The notes beneath the pieces were generated by a model. The model was not told the origin of the DNA and did not search any database. It saw only the letters and a list, made by a program, of their open reading frames with translations. Positions 54,651-63,275 of a DNA stretch of 64,000 nt are shown one piece after another; position 1 is the stretch's first letter, and each line of letters opens with the position of its first letter. A program made the translations under genes and the position numbers. The stretch lies in the NCBI RefSeq assembly GCF_000612545.2, contig NZ_CP097800.1, positions 6,440,001 through 6,504,000 of the forward strand, in the 5' to 3' direction. This DNA is from Streptomyces sp. PCS3-D2 (GTDB lineage Bacteria; Actinomycetota; Actinomycetes; Streptomycetales; Streptomycetaceae).

Positions 54651-55508
54651 ATGGGCGGCGACACGGCGCTGGTGCTGGGCGGCGGCGGACTGACCGGCAT
54701 CGGCTGGGAGTGCGGAATCCTCTACGGCCTCGCCCGCGCGGGAGTGGACCTCACCACCGCCGACCTGATCGTGGGCACCTCGGCCGGCTCGGTGGTCGGC
54801 GCCCAGCTCGCCTCCGGGCGGTTCAGCCCCCAGGAGCTGTACGAGCGCCAACTCGGCGACGCGGCGGGGGAGGCGGCCGCAAAGCTGGGGGCGGCCGTCC
54901 TCGCCCGGTACGCGCTGGCGATGGTGCGCTCGCGCAGCGACGCCACCGCCTACCGCCGCCGGGTGGGGGCCATGGCCCTGGCGGCGGACACCGGCCCCGA
55001 GGCGGACCGCCGCGAGGTGCTCGCGGCCCGGCTGGTCTCGCACGAGTGGCCCGAGCGGCGGTTCGTGGTCACCGCCGTGGACGCGCTCAGCGGTGAGCTC
55101 CGGGCCTTCGACCGGGAGGACGGCAGCGGGCTGGTCGACGCGGTGGCGGCGAGCTGCGCGGTGCCCGGGGTATGGCCCCCGGTGACCGTCGGCGAACGCC
55201 GCTTCATCGACGGAGGTGTCCGTTCCGCCACTAACGCGGACCTTGCCGCCGGATACGCCCGTGTGGTGGTCATCGCCCCGATCGCACTCGGCTCCGGGCT
55301 CGTCCCCGCACCGGCCGCCCAGGCGGCCCGGCTGCGCGAGGCGGGGGCGAAGGTCCTGCTCATCACCCCGTCGGCCACGGCCCGCAAGGCTTTCGGGCGC
55401 AACGTACTGGATCCGGCCCGGCGGGACCCGGCGGCCCGGGCCGGCCTGGCGCAGGCCGCGCAGCACACGGCCGCGGCCGCGGCCGTGTGGTCGGGCGGCC
55501 CGGACTGA
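54651..55508 (+). CDS. Patatin-like phospholipase/esterase
   Basis: 285 residues. The oxyanion loop GGGGLTG at 10-16, the nucleophile S44 in GTSAGS and the catalytic Asp near 187 in FIDGG are all present. An enzyme of the patatin/RssA type acting on lipids or a thioester. ATG 54651 has AGGGGGCGGGC upstream; earlier in-frame starts are before the EF-Tu hairpin. Stand-alone gene. Confidence 0.92.
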   Translation: MGGDTALVLGGGGLTGIGWECGILYGLARAGVDLTTADLIVGTSAGSVVGAQLASGRFSPQELYERQLGDAAGEAAAKLGAAVLARYALAMVRSRSDATAYRRRVGAMALAADTGPEADRREVLAARLVSHEWPERRFVVTAVDALSGELRAFDREDGSGLVDAVAASCAVPGVWPPVTVGERRFIDGGVRSATNADLAAGYARVVVIAPIALGSGLVPAPAAQAARLREAGAKVLLITPSATARKAFGRNVLDPARRDPAARAGLAQAAQHTAAAAAVWSGGPD

Positions 55509-55602
55509 CGTCCGGGCCGGAGGACCACACGCCCGGGGGACCGGCGGGCCCCGGACCCGGACCCGGCCTCCGGGGTCCCGGGGCCTGCCGGACAATGGAG
55601 CG

Positions 55603-56451
55603 GTGAGCGACGAACGGATCCCGGTGACCCGGGACGTGGGCCAGGGAACCGCCAAGCTGATGCCGGACGTCGACCGGGAACGGGCCTGGCTGCTGACCGT
55701 CGACGGGGCCCCTCAGTCCTATGTGGACCTGAACGATCCGCAGCACCTGGAATTCGAGTACGTCCGCCGCCTCGGGCACGTCCTGGACTGCGCGGCGGAG
55801 CCCGGGCTCCCGCTGGACCTGCTGCACCTGGGTGGCGGGGCCCTCACCCTGCCCCGCTACGCCGCGGCCACCCGTGCCGGTTCCCGGCAGGCGGTGGTGG
55901 AGTTCGACGCCGGCCTGGTCGAGCTGGTGGCCGAGCACCTGCCGCTGCCGGAGGGGTCCGGGATCACCGTGCACACCGCCGACGCCCGGGCCTGGCTGGA
56001 GGCGGCGCCGCGGGGGAGTGCGGACGTGGTGGTGGCCGACGTGTTCGGCGGCTCGCGGGTACCGGCGCAGCTGACCTCGCTGGAGTACGCGCGGGAGGCC
56101 GCGCGGGTGCTGCGGCCCGGCGGGCTGTACGCGGCGAATCTGGCCGATGGGGCGCCCTTCGACTTCCTGCGGGCACAGTTGGCCACCTTCGGCGCCGCCT
56201 TCGCGGAGCTCGCCTTGCTCGCCGAACCGTCGGTGCTGAGGGGGCGGCGCTTCGGGAACGCCGTGCTGCTGGCCTCCGACGCCCCGCTGGACGTGGTGAC
56301 GCTGGCCCGCCGGTGCGCGTCCGACGCCTTTCCCGCCCGCGTCGAACACGGTGCCGGCCTGGCCCGCTTCGCCGGGGGCGCGGTCCCCGTACCGGATGCG
56401 GACGCGACCCCCTCGCCGGCTCCGCCGGAGGGCGCCTTCAGCCTGGGGTGA
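55603..56451 (+). CDS. Spermidine synthase-like methyltransferase-fold protein
   Basis: 282 residues. LHLGGGALTLPRYAAATRAG, VVEFDAGLVELV, TADARAWL and DVVVADVFGG are the cofactor and substrate segments of the spermine/spermidine synthase fold. The usual Asp gatekeepers for aminopropyl transfer are only partly kept, and no S-adenosylmethionine decarboxylase gene is near. It may be a related methyltransferase. GTG 55603 follows GACAAT by 6 bases (leaderless). The last 14 bases overlap the MFS gene. Confidence 0.88.
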   Translation: MSDERIPVTRDVGQGTAKLMPDVDRERAWLLTVDGAPQSYVDLNDPQHLEFEYVRRLGHVLDCAAEPGLPLDLLHLGGGALTLPRYAAATRAGSRQAVVEFDAGLVELVAEHLPLPEGSGITVHTADARAWLEAAPRGSADVVVADVFGGSRVPAQLTSLEYAREAARVLRPGGLYAANLADGAPFDFLRAQLATFGAAFAELALLAEPSVLRGRRFGNAVLLASDAPLDVVTLARRCASDAFPARVEHGAGLARFAGGAVPVPDADATPSPAPPEGAFSLG

Positions 56452-57826
56452 TGTCGGACGAGGACGAGGACGGGGCCGCGGACGGGAACGGTGTCGTGAA
56501 CGGGGCCGGGACGGGCGCGGACGGCGTGGCGGCCGGCTCGAAGGCGACGGGGCCCCCGGTCGGGCGGACGGGCGGCTTGCGCGTCATCCGGCGCACGTCC
56601 GGGACCAGCAGGACCAGAGCGGTGACCACGACGACCAGGGATGCGCAGCCCCACAGCGCCTCGGTGCGGCCGAAGGCGGATTCGGCGGGCCCGGCCAGGG
56701 CCGTGGCCAGCGGGAGCATCGACACCGAGCCGAACCAGTCGTAGGCGGAGACCCGGGAGAACTTCTCCTCCGGGATCTCCTGGTGCATCGTCGTCATCCA
56801 GTTCACGCCGAAGACCTCGATCGCGGCTCCGCTGACGAACATCACCGCGCACAGCGCCCACACCGGCAGCGGCACCGCGAGTCCGGCCGACGGCAGCGCG
56901 AGCGGGAACACGCACAGTGTGCCGACCAGCAGCAGCCTCCGCGGTTTCCACGCGATCATCAGGACGGCCCCGGCGATGGTGCCGACGCCGAACAGTGCCA
57001 GGGCCAGACCCCAGGGAGCCGGCCCGCCCAGCCGGTCCCGGGCGACCAGCGGACCGTAGACCGCCTCCGCCGCGCCGACGACGGCGACGACGACGGAGAA
57101 CTGGAGCACGATACTCCACAGCCAGGGCCGGGTGCGGAACTCCACCCAGCCCTCCCTCAGGTCGGCCAGCAGGCCGCCGCCGGGTGACCGGTCGGGGGTG
57201 TGGCCGACGTCGAGGAAGGCGCGCAGGGCCCCGGCGATCGCGAAGGCGGCGGCATCCACGGCCAGCACCCAGCCCGGGCCCATCGCGGCAATCATGGCCC
57301 CGCCGAGGGCCGCTCCGCCGATGCCGGCGCCGTTCACGGCCAGGCGGAAGAGGGCGAAGGCGCGGTTGGCGTGTTCGCCGGAGACGGTGGAGAGGAGCAT
57401 GCCCTCGGCCGCCGGGTTGAAGAAGGCCGTACCGGTGCCGCACAGCGCCGTCAGCAGCATCATCTGCCACAGCTGCGGGTCACCGGTGAGGACGAGCAGG
57501 GCGAAGACGGCCTGCGAGAGGCAGTTCAGGGCGTTGGCGGCGACCATCACGCGGTGGCGCGGCAGCCGGTCGGCCACGGCGCCCCCGACGAGCAGGAAGA
57601 GGACGAGCGGCAGCGTGCGGGCGGCGGCGACCAGTCCCACGTCGCCACCCGAGCCGCCGGCCTCCAGGACGGCGAAGGCGGAGGCGATGAGTGCCCCGTG
57701 ACTGCCGAGGTTCGTGACCACCGCCGCGCCCGTGAGCAGGGTGTAGTTGCGGCCCGCCCACTCCGGTCGGCCGCGGCTGTGGCGGGGCGCCGGGGTACGG
57801 TGCGGTGCGTCGGGGGGAGAACTCAC
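56438..57826 (-). CDS. MFS transporter, third, 12-span type
   Basis: 462 residues. Twelve spans with VGGAVADRLPRHRVMVAANA (motif A) and the AEGMLLSTVSGEHANRAFAL region of enterobactin-exporter-like MFS proteins. A Pro/Ser-rich tail ends the protein, overlapping the end of the spermidine-synthase-like gene. GTG 57826 is leaderless (minus-strand GATAGT 6 bases before); GTG 57862 is a longer alternative. Substrate unknown; the EntS likeness hints at siderophore or small-molecule efflux. Confidence 0.9.
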   Translation of the reverse strand: MSSPPDAPHRTPAPRHSRGRPEWAGRNYTLLTGAAVVTNLGSHGALIASAFAVLEAGGSGGDVGLVAAARTLPLVLFLLVGGAVADRLPRHRVMVAANALNCLSQAVFALLVLTGDPQLWQMMLLTALCGTGTAFFNPAAEGMLLSTVSGEHANRAFALFRLAVNGAGIGGAALGGAMIAAMGPGWVLAVDAAAFAIAGALRAFLDVGHTPDRSPGGGLLADLREGWVEFRTRPWLWSIVLQFSVVVAVVGAAEAVYGPLVARDRLGGPAPWGLALALFGVGTIAGAVLMIAWKPRRLLLVGTLCVFPLALPSAGLAVPLPVWALCAVMFVSGAAIEVFGVNWMTTMHQEIPEEKFSRVSAYDWFGSVSMLPLATALAGPAESAFGRTEALWGCASLVVVVTALVLLVPDVRRMTRKPPVRPTGGPVAFEPAATPSAPVPAPFTTPFPSAAPSSSSSDITPG

Positions 57827-57902
57827 TCCCGGACTATCCCCGGCCCGGCCCGGGAAGTCCACATGGATTACCGGTCCGGGCCGGGGCGCCGTGCGCCGCA
57901 GA

Positions 57903-58940
57903 TCATCCGGTGGTGAGCCGGATGGAGCTGAGGATCTTGTCGGAAACCTCGGTGGAGACCTCTTCCTTCACGCCGGCCGCGGTGATCAGGGCGAAGCTGG
58001 CGAAGTCGCCGGCGGCGTTGCGGAAGGCGAAGCCGACCGCCTTGCCGTCGGTGGAGCACTTGTGCTCCTTCTTCACGTTGGGCGCGGTCGCGACGACCAT
58101 GTGGCCCTTGATCCCGGAAGCGGTCGTGAACTCCTTGGGGTCGGTCACCTTGACCGTTCCCTTCGGCTCCTTCTGGGCGAAGCCCGCCCACACCCAGGTG
58201 CCGGTGTTGTCGGTCGCGGCCTGGGCGGTGTCCTTGGCGCCCTGGGCTCCCTTGACGCCGGCGTCCGCGATCGAGAACTTTTCGAGATTGCCGTCGGCGT
58301 CCTTGTCGACCGTGCACCACTCCCGCTTGAGGGTGGCGGTGCCGGACATGGTGATGACCGGCTTGCCGTCGTTCTTGACCTCGTCGTCGTAGTACAGCGA
58401 GACGCCGGGGTCGTTGACGTTCCACTCCGGGGGTACGTCGTAGGCGACGTTGTACTTCGTGTTGGTGACGACTTTCCACCCCGGGATGACGGGCTGCAGG
58501 GCGCCGCCGGCCCGCGGGTTGGGGCTGCTGCCGGCCGGGGCGGGCTCCTCGGCGGGTGCGGAGGAGCTCGTGGCCAGCTTGCCGTCGGCCTCGGTCTTCT
58601 TGTCGTCCCGGGTCAGGACGTATGCGCCGGTCGCGGCCGCCGCCACGACGACCGCGGCGGCCGCGACGATGGCCACGGTCTTCGTCGAGTACGGGCTGCC
58701 GCCGGAGGGCTGGGCCTGCTGCGGTGCCTGGGGCTGTCCCCAGGGCTGGCCCGGGGTGCTCTGCGGCTGCTGGTAGCCCGGTTGCTGCTGGTAGCCGGGC
58801 TGCTGCGGGTATCCGTAACCCGGCTGCTGCTGGTACGGGTTCGGCTGCGCGGGCTGTCCCGGCGGCTGCGCGTACGGGTTCTGATGCGCGTCCTGGGGGT
58901 TCTGCTCGCCCCCGGGCGGCTGCTGCTGTCCTGGCCACAT
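57903..58940 (-). CDS. Membrane-anchored protein with a Q/P/Y-rich repeat N-terminus
   Basis: 345 residues. Residues 1-80 are low complexity with QQPGY/QPGY repeats and NPYQ. One membrane span follows (KTVAIVAAAAVVVAAAATGA), leaving a C-terminal extracytoplasmic domain of about 200 residues with four cysteines. The domain is not named but is common in streptomycetes. Similar Q/P-rich tails precede other actinobacterial anchored proteins and may interact with phase-separated or signalling partners; this is inference. ATG 58940 (MWPGQQQPPGG). Confidence 0.8.
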   Translation of the reverse strand: MWPGQQQPPGGEQNPQDAHQNPYAQPPGQPAQPNPYQQQPGYGYPQQPGYQQQPGYQQPQSTPGQPWGQPQAPQQAQPSGGSPYSTKTVAIVAAAAVVVAAAATGAYVLTRDDKKTEADGKLATSSSAPAEEPAPAGSSPNPRAGGALQPVIPGWKVVTNTKYNVAYDVPPEWNVNDPGVSLYYDDEVKNDGKPVITMSGTATLKREWCTVDKDADGNLEKFSIADAGVKGAQGAKDTAQAATDNTGTWVWAGFAQKEPKGTVKVTDPKEFTTASGIKGHMVVATAPNVKKEHKCSTDGKAVGFAFRNAAGDFASFALITAAGVKEEVSTEVSDKILSSIRLTTG

Positions 58941-59036
58941 GGCCGGTAACGATAGTGGGAGGCCCCCCGGGGAGCCACGGCCGCCCCCTGGGGAGCCCTG
59001 GCCAATCCTGCCTACTCGTGGGTAACATCGCGTTCC

Positions 59037-59489
59037 ATGAGCGCAGACCAGATGAACGTGGGCGAACTGCTCGCCGCGACCGTGCCGATGGCCCGGACCC
59101 TGAACCTCGAGTTCCTGGAGACCACCCCCGAGCGTGCGGTCGTCCGGCTTCCGGATCAGCCCGACTTCCACAACCACGTCGGCGGCCCGCACGCCGGTGC
59201 CATGTTCACCCTCGCCGAGTCCGCGAGCGGCGCCATCGTCCTGGCCGCCTTCGGCGAACAGCTCTCCCGGGCCGTGCCCCTCGCCGTGAAGGCCGAGATC
59301 GGCTACAAGAAGCTCGCCAAGGGCGTCGTCACCGCCACCGCGACCCTCGGCCGCCCGGCCGCCGAGGTCGTGGCCGAGCTCGACGCGGGCGGCCGCCCCG
59401 AGTTCCCGGTCACCATCGCCATCCAGCGCGAGGACGAGGCCGTGACCGGGGAGATGACCGTCGTCTGGACCCTGCGCCCGAACGCATAG
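59037..59489 (+). CDS. Hotdog-fold thioesterase-like protein (DUF4442/PaaI type)
   Basis: 150 residues. PDFHNHVGGPHAGAMFTLAESASG is the hotdog signature with NHVGGPHAGA. The family hydrolyses acyl-CoA or acyl-ACP; the substrate is not known. ATG 59037 has TAACAT 8 bases upstream and may be leaderless. Confidence 0.88.
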   Translation: MSADQMNVGELLAATVPMARTLNLEFLETTPERAVVRLPDQPDFHNHVGGPHAGAMFTLAESASGAIVLAAFGEQLSRAVPLAVKAEIGYKKLAKGVVTATATLGRPAAEVVAELDAGGRPEFPVTIAIQREDEAVTGEMTVVWTLRPNA

Positions 59490-59586
59490 CGTCCCGTCCG
59501 GTACGTGCCCGTCGCCCATGGGGTGGCGGGCACGTACCGCTTCCGGCGCTAGAGTCCTGGCACGACGGACGATGGAGGGGGTAATC

Positions 59587-59787
59587 GTGGCCAAGGTCAA
59601 CATCAGCCTCGACGCCGAACTCGTGGTGGAGGTGATGGTGCTCGCCGGGGTCGGCTCCCCGCAGGACGCGGTGGAGGCCGTCGTACGGGACTACATCGCG
59701 CGCGGACACCGCACCGAGGCGCGCATCCAGAGCCAGGACGAGCCCCGGCGCACCCCCGACAGCCTGCCGCCCCTGCCGGAGGGCTGA
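59587..59787 (+). CDS. VapB-like ribbon-helix-helix protein (DUF2191), orphan
   Basis: 66 residues: VAKVNISLDAELVVEVMVLAG, then SPQDAVEAVVRDYIARGHRT. The N-terminal strand and two helices match the VapB-type antitoxin (DUF2191) fold. A VapC PIN-domain toxin would normally follow; here the next gene is a GH3 glycosidase. It may therefore act alone as a DNA-binding protein, or be a relic. GTG 59587 has GGAGGGGG 7 bases upstream. Confidence 0.8.
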   Translation: MAKVNISLDAELVVEVMVLAGVGSPQDAVEAVVRDYIARGHRTEARIQSQDEPRRTPDSLPPLPEG

Positions 59788-59902
59788 ACCTCGGCGCCCC
59801 GGTGGCGCGTCTCGGCCGGGCCCGCGGACACGCGGCCCACAGTGGCTGGGGGAGCGGTCCGGCGCGGGCCGCTCCCCCCGACCCACGCCGCAGGGAGCAC
59901 CC

Positions 59903-62407
59903 ATGAGCGAGGACGTGTCACGACGTTCGGCGATGCGGATGATCGCAGCGGCGGGCGGAGTCCTCGGAGTGGGCGGCTGCGCTCCCGCCGGGCCGCCGCC
60001 CGGGACCCTGCGCGGGCCCACCGGCGGCGCACCGGCCGCACCCGCCGCAGGCAGCGGGACCGGTATAGGGGGCGCCGCCCGAATCGACGCCCTGCTGGAG
60101 CTGCTCACCCTCGAGGAGAAGACCGCTCTGCTGCACGGGGCCCCCGACCCCGCCCACCGGGGCGGGGCCGGCTACCTGCCCGGCGTGCCGCGACTGGGCA
60201 TCCCGCCCCTGTGCTTCGCCGACGGGCCGGCCGGGGTGCGGGTCGACCGGCCCGCCACCGCGCTGCCCGCGCCGGTACTGCTCGCCTCCGCCTTCGACCC
60301 GGCGCTGGCCCGCGCGTACGGACGCGTCATCGGCCGCGAGGGTCGGGCCCTCGGCCAGGACGTCGTGCTGGCCCCCCTGGTCAACCTCATCCGCACGCCG
60401 TACGGAGGCCGGAACTTCGAGACCTTCGCCGAGGACCCGCTGCTCACCGCCGACCTGGCCGGCGAGCTCGTCCGCGGCATCCAGGACGAGGGCCTCATCG
60501 CCACCGTCAAGCACTTCGCCCTCAACAACCAGGAACACGGCCGCGACACCGTCGACGTGACCGTCGGCGAGCAGCCGCTGCACGAGACCGAGCTGCGGGG
60601 CTTCGAGGCCGCCGTGGCCGCCGGCGCGGGCGCCGTGATGGGCGCCCACAACAAGGTCGACGGAGTCCACGCCTGCGAGAGCCGGCCACTGCTCGACGAA
60701 CTGCTGCGGAGCAGCTGGGGCTTCGACGGTTGGGTGGTCTCCGACTGGGGCGCCGCGCACAGCACCGTCGCCGCCATCCGCGCCGGCCTCGACATGGAGA
60801 TGCCCGGCGGAACCCACTTCGGCGGGCCGCTGCGCGAGGCGGTGCGCGGCGGCTCCGTGCCGGAAGCCGCCGTGGACCAGGCCGTGCGCCGGATCCTGAC
60901 CACCATGGACCGCTTCGGGCTGCTCGCGGCCCGGCAGCCCGCCCGCTCCCCGCGCGATGCCGCGGCAGGCGCCCGGGTCGCGCGCAAGGTGGCTGCCGCC
61001 GGTGCTGTGCTGCTCCGCAACGAACACGGGACTCTGCCGCTGACCGGGGCCGCGGCCCGCTCGATCGCGGTGATCGGGCCCACCGCCCAGATCCCGTTCA
61101 CCGGCGGCGGGGGCAGTTCGCACGTGGTCCCCGACGGAGCGGCCGCCCCGCTCACCGCCATCCGGCGCCGGGCCGGGACCGGAGCGACCGTCCGCCACGC
61201 CCTCGGCGAGGACCTGTACGGGCGGCCGTTCCCCGCGGGGCTGCTCACCCCGGCCGCCGACCTGGAGGTCCGCGAGGTCGGTCCCGGTCGCATCTGGACG
61301 TACGAGGGCGATTTCCGCCTGGCGGCCGACGACGAGTGGACCCTGCTGGTCCACTACACCGGGAAGCGGCCCGGCGTACGGCTCGACGGGGAGGAGCTGT
61401 TCCCCGTCCGGCAAGGCGTGGCCGAGCACTACGCGGGCGGACTGCTCGGCTGCGCACCCGACGGCATGGCCGTGCGCCGCCGCACCCTCACGCTCAAGGC
61501 CGGCACGCACCGGCTCGCCGTGAGCGCCGCCGGCGGGGACAAGGGACAGCGCTTCCGCCTGCGGCACGTCAGCGGGGCGATCCGGGCCGCGGACGTCGCC
61601 GAGGCGGTGCGCACCGCGAAGGCGGCCCGCAGCGTGGTCCTGTTCGCCTACGAGGACTCCACCGAGGGCAGGGACCGCACCTCACTGGCGCTTCCCGGCG
61701 GGCAAGAGCGGCTGATCGAAGCGGTGGCCGCCGCCAACCCCCGTACGACGGTCGTGCTCAACACCTCCTCCGCCACCACCATGCCGTGGCTCGCGCGCAC
61801 CGGAGCGGTCCTCCAGATGTACTACCCGGGGCAGGAAGGCGCCGGAGCCACCGCCGACATCCTCTTCGCGGACGTGGACCCCGGAGGGCGCCTCACCCAG
61901 ACCTTCCCGGCCGACGAGCGGACCACCCCGGTCGGCCGGCACCCGGCGCGCTATCCGGGGGTGGGCGGCCGGCAGGAGTACTCCGAGGGCGTCCACGTGG
62001 GCCACCGCTGGTACGACGCCCAACGGGAGGCCCCGCTCTTCCCCTTCGGACACGGCCTGTCCTACACGGCCTGTCCTACACGAGCTGGCACTACGAGAAA
62101 CTCACGGTCCGGGCGCAGCGCGGCGGGCTGCGCGTGGAGTTCACGGTCCGCAACACCGGCCGCCGCAAGGGCACGGAAGTGGCCCAGGTGTACGTGGGCC
62201 CCTCGGCGGAGCTCCGGCTCGACCAGCCGGTCCGCGCACTCGCCGGCTACCGGCGGATCACCCTGGCACCGGGCGCGGCGCAGCGCGTCACCGTCGACAT
62301 CGACGCACGGACGCTGTCGTCGTGGGACCCCGAGAAGCACGGCTGGGTGCCGGGCGCCGGCCGCCGTGACGTGTTCGTGGGACGTTCCTCGCGGGAACTG
62401 CCTCTGA
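59903..62407 (+). CDS. GH3 beta-glucosidase, frameshifted near its C-terminus
   Basis: 834 residues as read. A Tat-type lipoprotein signal (SRRSAMRM, then GVGGC) leads it outside. Catalytic nucleophile D281 in VVSDWGA and acid/base E588 in EGRDR are present. A PA14-like insert lies near 450-560. At residue about 722, after the FPFGHGLSYT motif, the frame is shifted by a 14-base tandem duplication (62052-62079). The fibronectin III-like domain should follow, but lies in another frame (to 62436). The last 112 residues as read are an out-of-frame tail. With one repeat unit the protein would be 839 residues, complete. The enzyme may be inactive or unstable. ATG 59903 has AGGGAG. Confidence 0.9.
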   Translation: MSEDVSRRSAMRMIAAAGGVLGVGGCAPAGPPPGTLRGPTGGAPAAPAAGSGTGIGGAARIDALLELLTLEEKTALLHGAPDPAHRGGAGYLPGVPRLGIPPLCFADGPAGVRVDRPATALPAPVLLASAFDPALARAYGRVIGREGRALGQDVVLAPLVNLIRTPYGGRNFETFAEDPLLTADLAGELVRGIQDEGLIATVKHFALNNQEHGRDTVDVTVGEQPLHETELRGFEAAVAAGAGAVMGAHNKVDGVHACESRPLLDELLRSSWGFDGWVVSDWGAAHSTVAAIRAGLDMEMPGGTHFGGPLREAVRGGSVPEAAVDQAVRRILTTMDRFGLLAARQPARSPRDAAAGARVARKVAAAGAVLLRNEHGTLPLTGAAARSIAVIGPTAQIPFTGGGGSSHVVPDGAAAPLTAIRRRAGTGATVRHALGEDLYGRPFPAGLLTPAADLEVREVGPGRIWTYEGDFRLAADDEWTLLVHYTGKRPGVRLDGEELFPVRQGVAEHYAGGLLGCAPDGMAVRRRTLTLKAGTHRLAVSAAGGDKGQRFRLRHVSGAIRAADVAEAVRTAKAARSVVLFAYEDSTEGRDRTSLALPGGQERLIEAVAAANPRTTVVLNTSSATTMPWLARTGAVLQMYYPGQEGAGATADILFADVDPGGRLTQTFPADERTTPVGRHPARYPGVGGRQEYSEGVHVGHRWYDAQREAPLFPFGHGLSYTACPTRAGTTRNSRSGRSAAGCAWSSRSATPAAARARKWPRCTWAPRRSSGSTSRSAHSPATGGSPWHRARRSASPSTSTHGRCRRGTPRSTAGCRAPAAVTCSWDVPRGNCL
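62052..62079 (+). repeat. 14-base tandem duplication inside the GH3 gene
   Basis: acggcctgtcctac occurs twice in direct succession (62052-62065, 62066-62079), and the 14-base period extends one or two bases each side. One copy gives the expected GHGLSYTSWHY; two shift the frame. Confidence 0.95.
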
Positions 62408-62436
62408 GGTCAAAGGCCGAACCGGGGAGCCGATAG
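62083..62436 (+). pseudogene. Displaced C-terminal fibronectin III-like domain of the GH3 enzyme
   Basis: In the alternative frame this segment encodes SWHYEKLTVRAQRGGLRVEF and TVRNTGRRKGTEVAQVYVGP, the conserved end of GH3 enzymes, down to a stop at 62434-62436. It has no own start site. It becomes part of the gene only if the 14-base duplication is lost or skipped. Confidence 0.85.
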
Positions 62437-62494
62437 GCTGCGCGTTCGGCGTGTCACAGGGGGCGCGCCGGGGACGACTCGGGAGGACGTACCG

Positions 62495-63166
62495 GTGCAC
62501 ATCCAGGAATGGCTGGAGACGATTCCGGCGGTCAGCATCTATCTCCTGGTGGGTCTGGTCATCGGTCTGGAGAGCCTCGGCATTCCGCTGCCGGGGGAGA
62601 TCATCCTGGTCAGCTCGGCACTGCTGGCCTCCCAGCACGGGGACATCGACCCCGTCGTACTGGGGCTCTGCGCGATCACCGGCGCGATCGTGGGCGACTC
62701 GATCGGCTACGCCATCGGACGCCGGGGCGGCAAACCGCTGCTGGATCGGCTCGGCCGGCGCTTCCCGAAGCACTTCGGCCCCCAGCAGGTGGCTGTGGCG
62801 GAACGCTCCTTCGAGAAGTGGGGCATGTGGGCCGTCTTCTTCGGCCGGTTCGTGGCACTGCTGCGGATCTTCGCCGGACCGCTGGCGGGTGTGCTGCACA
62901 TGCCGTACTGGCGGTTCCTCGTCGCGAACGTCCTCGGCGGGATCCTCTGGGCGGGCGGAACCACCGCCGTCATCTACTCGGTCGGCATCGTCGCGGAGCC
63001 CTGGCTGAAGCGCTTCTCCTGGCTGGCCCTGGGCCTCGCCGTGGCGTTCGGGCTCGTCGTGACCCTGGTGGTGCGCAGCCGGATGAAGAAGGCGGCAGAG
63101 TCCGCCGGGGCGGCCGGCGCGGAGATCCCCGCACAGCCGGCGGCCCGCGCCACCGTCGGCGAGTGA
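62495..63166 (+). CDS. DedA family membrane protein
   Basis: 223 residues with five spans. LGIPLPGEIILVSSALLASQ, GDSIGYAIGRRGGKPLL and FFGRFVALLRIFAGPLAGVL are the DedA signature, including the E in the first reentrant loop and R in FGRF. DedA proteins flip undecaprenyl phosphate or phospholipids. It has a charged tail. GTG 62495 has GGGAGG upstream. It lies 59 bases past the end of the repaired GH3 gene. Confidence 0.95.
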   Translation: MHIQEWLETIPAVSIYLLVGLVIGLESLGIPLPGEIILVSSALLASQHGDIDPVVLGLCAITGAIVGDSIGYAIGRRGGKPLLDRLGRRFPKHFGPQQVAVAERSFEKWGMWAVFFGRFVALLRIFAGPLAGVLHMPYWRFLVANVLGGILWAGGTTAVIYSVGIVAEPWLKRFSWLALGLAVAFGLVVTLVVRSRMKKAAESAGAAGAEIPAQPAARATVGE

Positions 63167-63238
63167 CGGGGCCGCCCGCCCCGGCGGCTCGAAACCCCGG
63201 GCCGTGGCCCGCCGGATCGGCCCGAGGGCGTGCGCGCC

Positions 63239-63275
63239 GGGCGTCGCGGGCCGGGCGGGACTCCCGCGAACGCCC
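63239..63275. terminator. Hairpin between dedA and the gamma-carbonic-anhydrase-like gene
   Basis: A 12-bp stem (gggcgtcgcggg / cccgcgaacgccc) with one bulged A, and a 12-base loop, between two convergent genes and just at the stop codon of the minus-strand gene. Confidence 0.6.

Noticed and set aside
58700-58930. QQPGY-coding repeats as a minisatellite or CRISPR-like array
   Set aside because: The repeats are imperfect, in frame and encode a low-complexity protein segment.
62060-62090. Programmed ribosomal frameshifting in the GH3 gene
   Set aside because: No slippery heptamer or following pseudoknot; the exact 14-base duplication explains the frame change fully.
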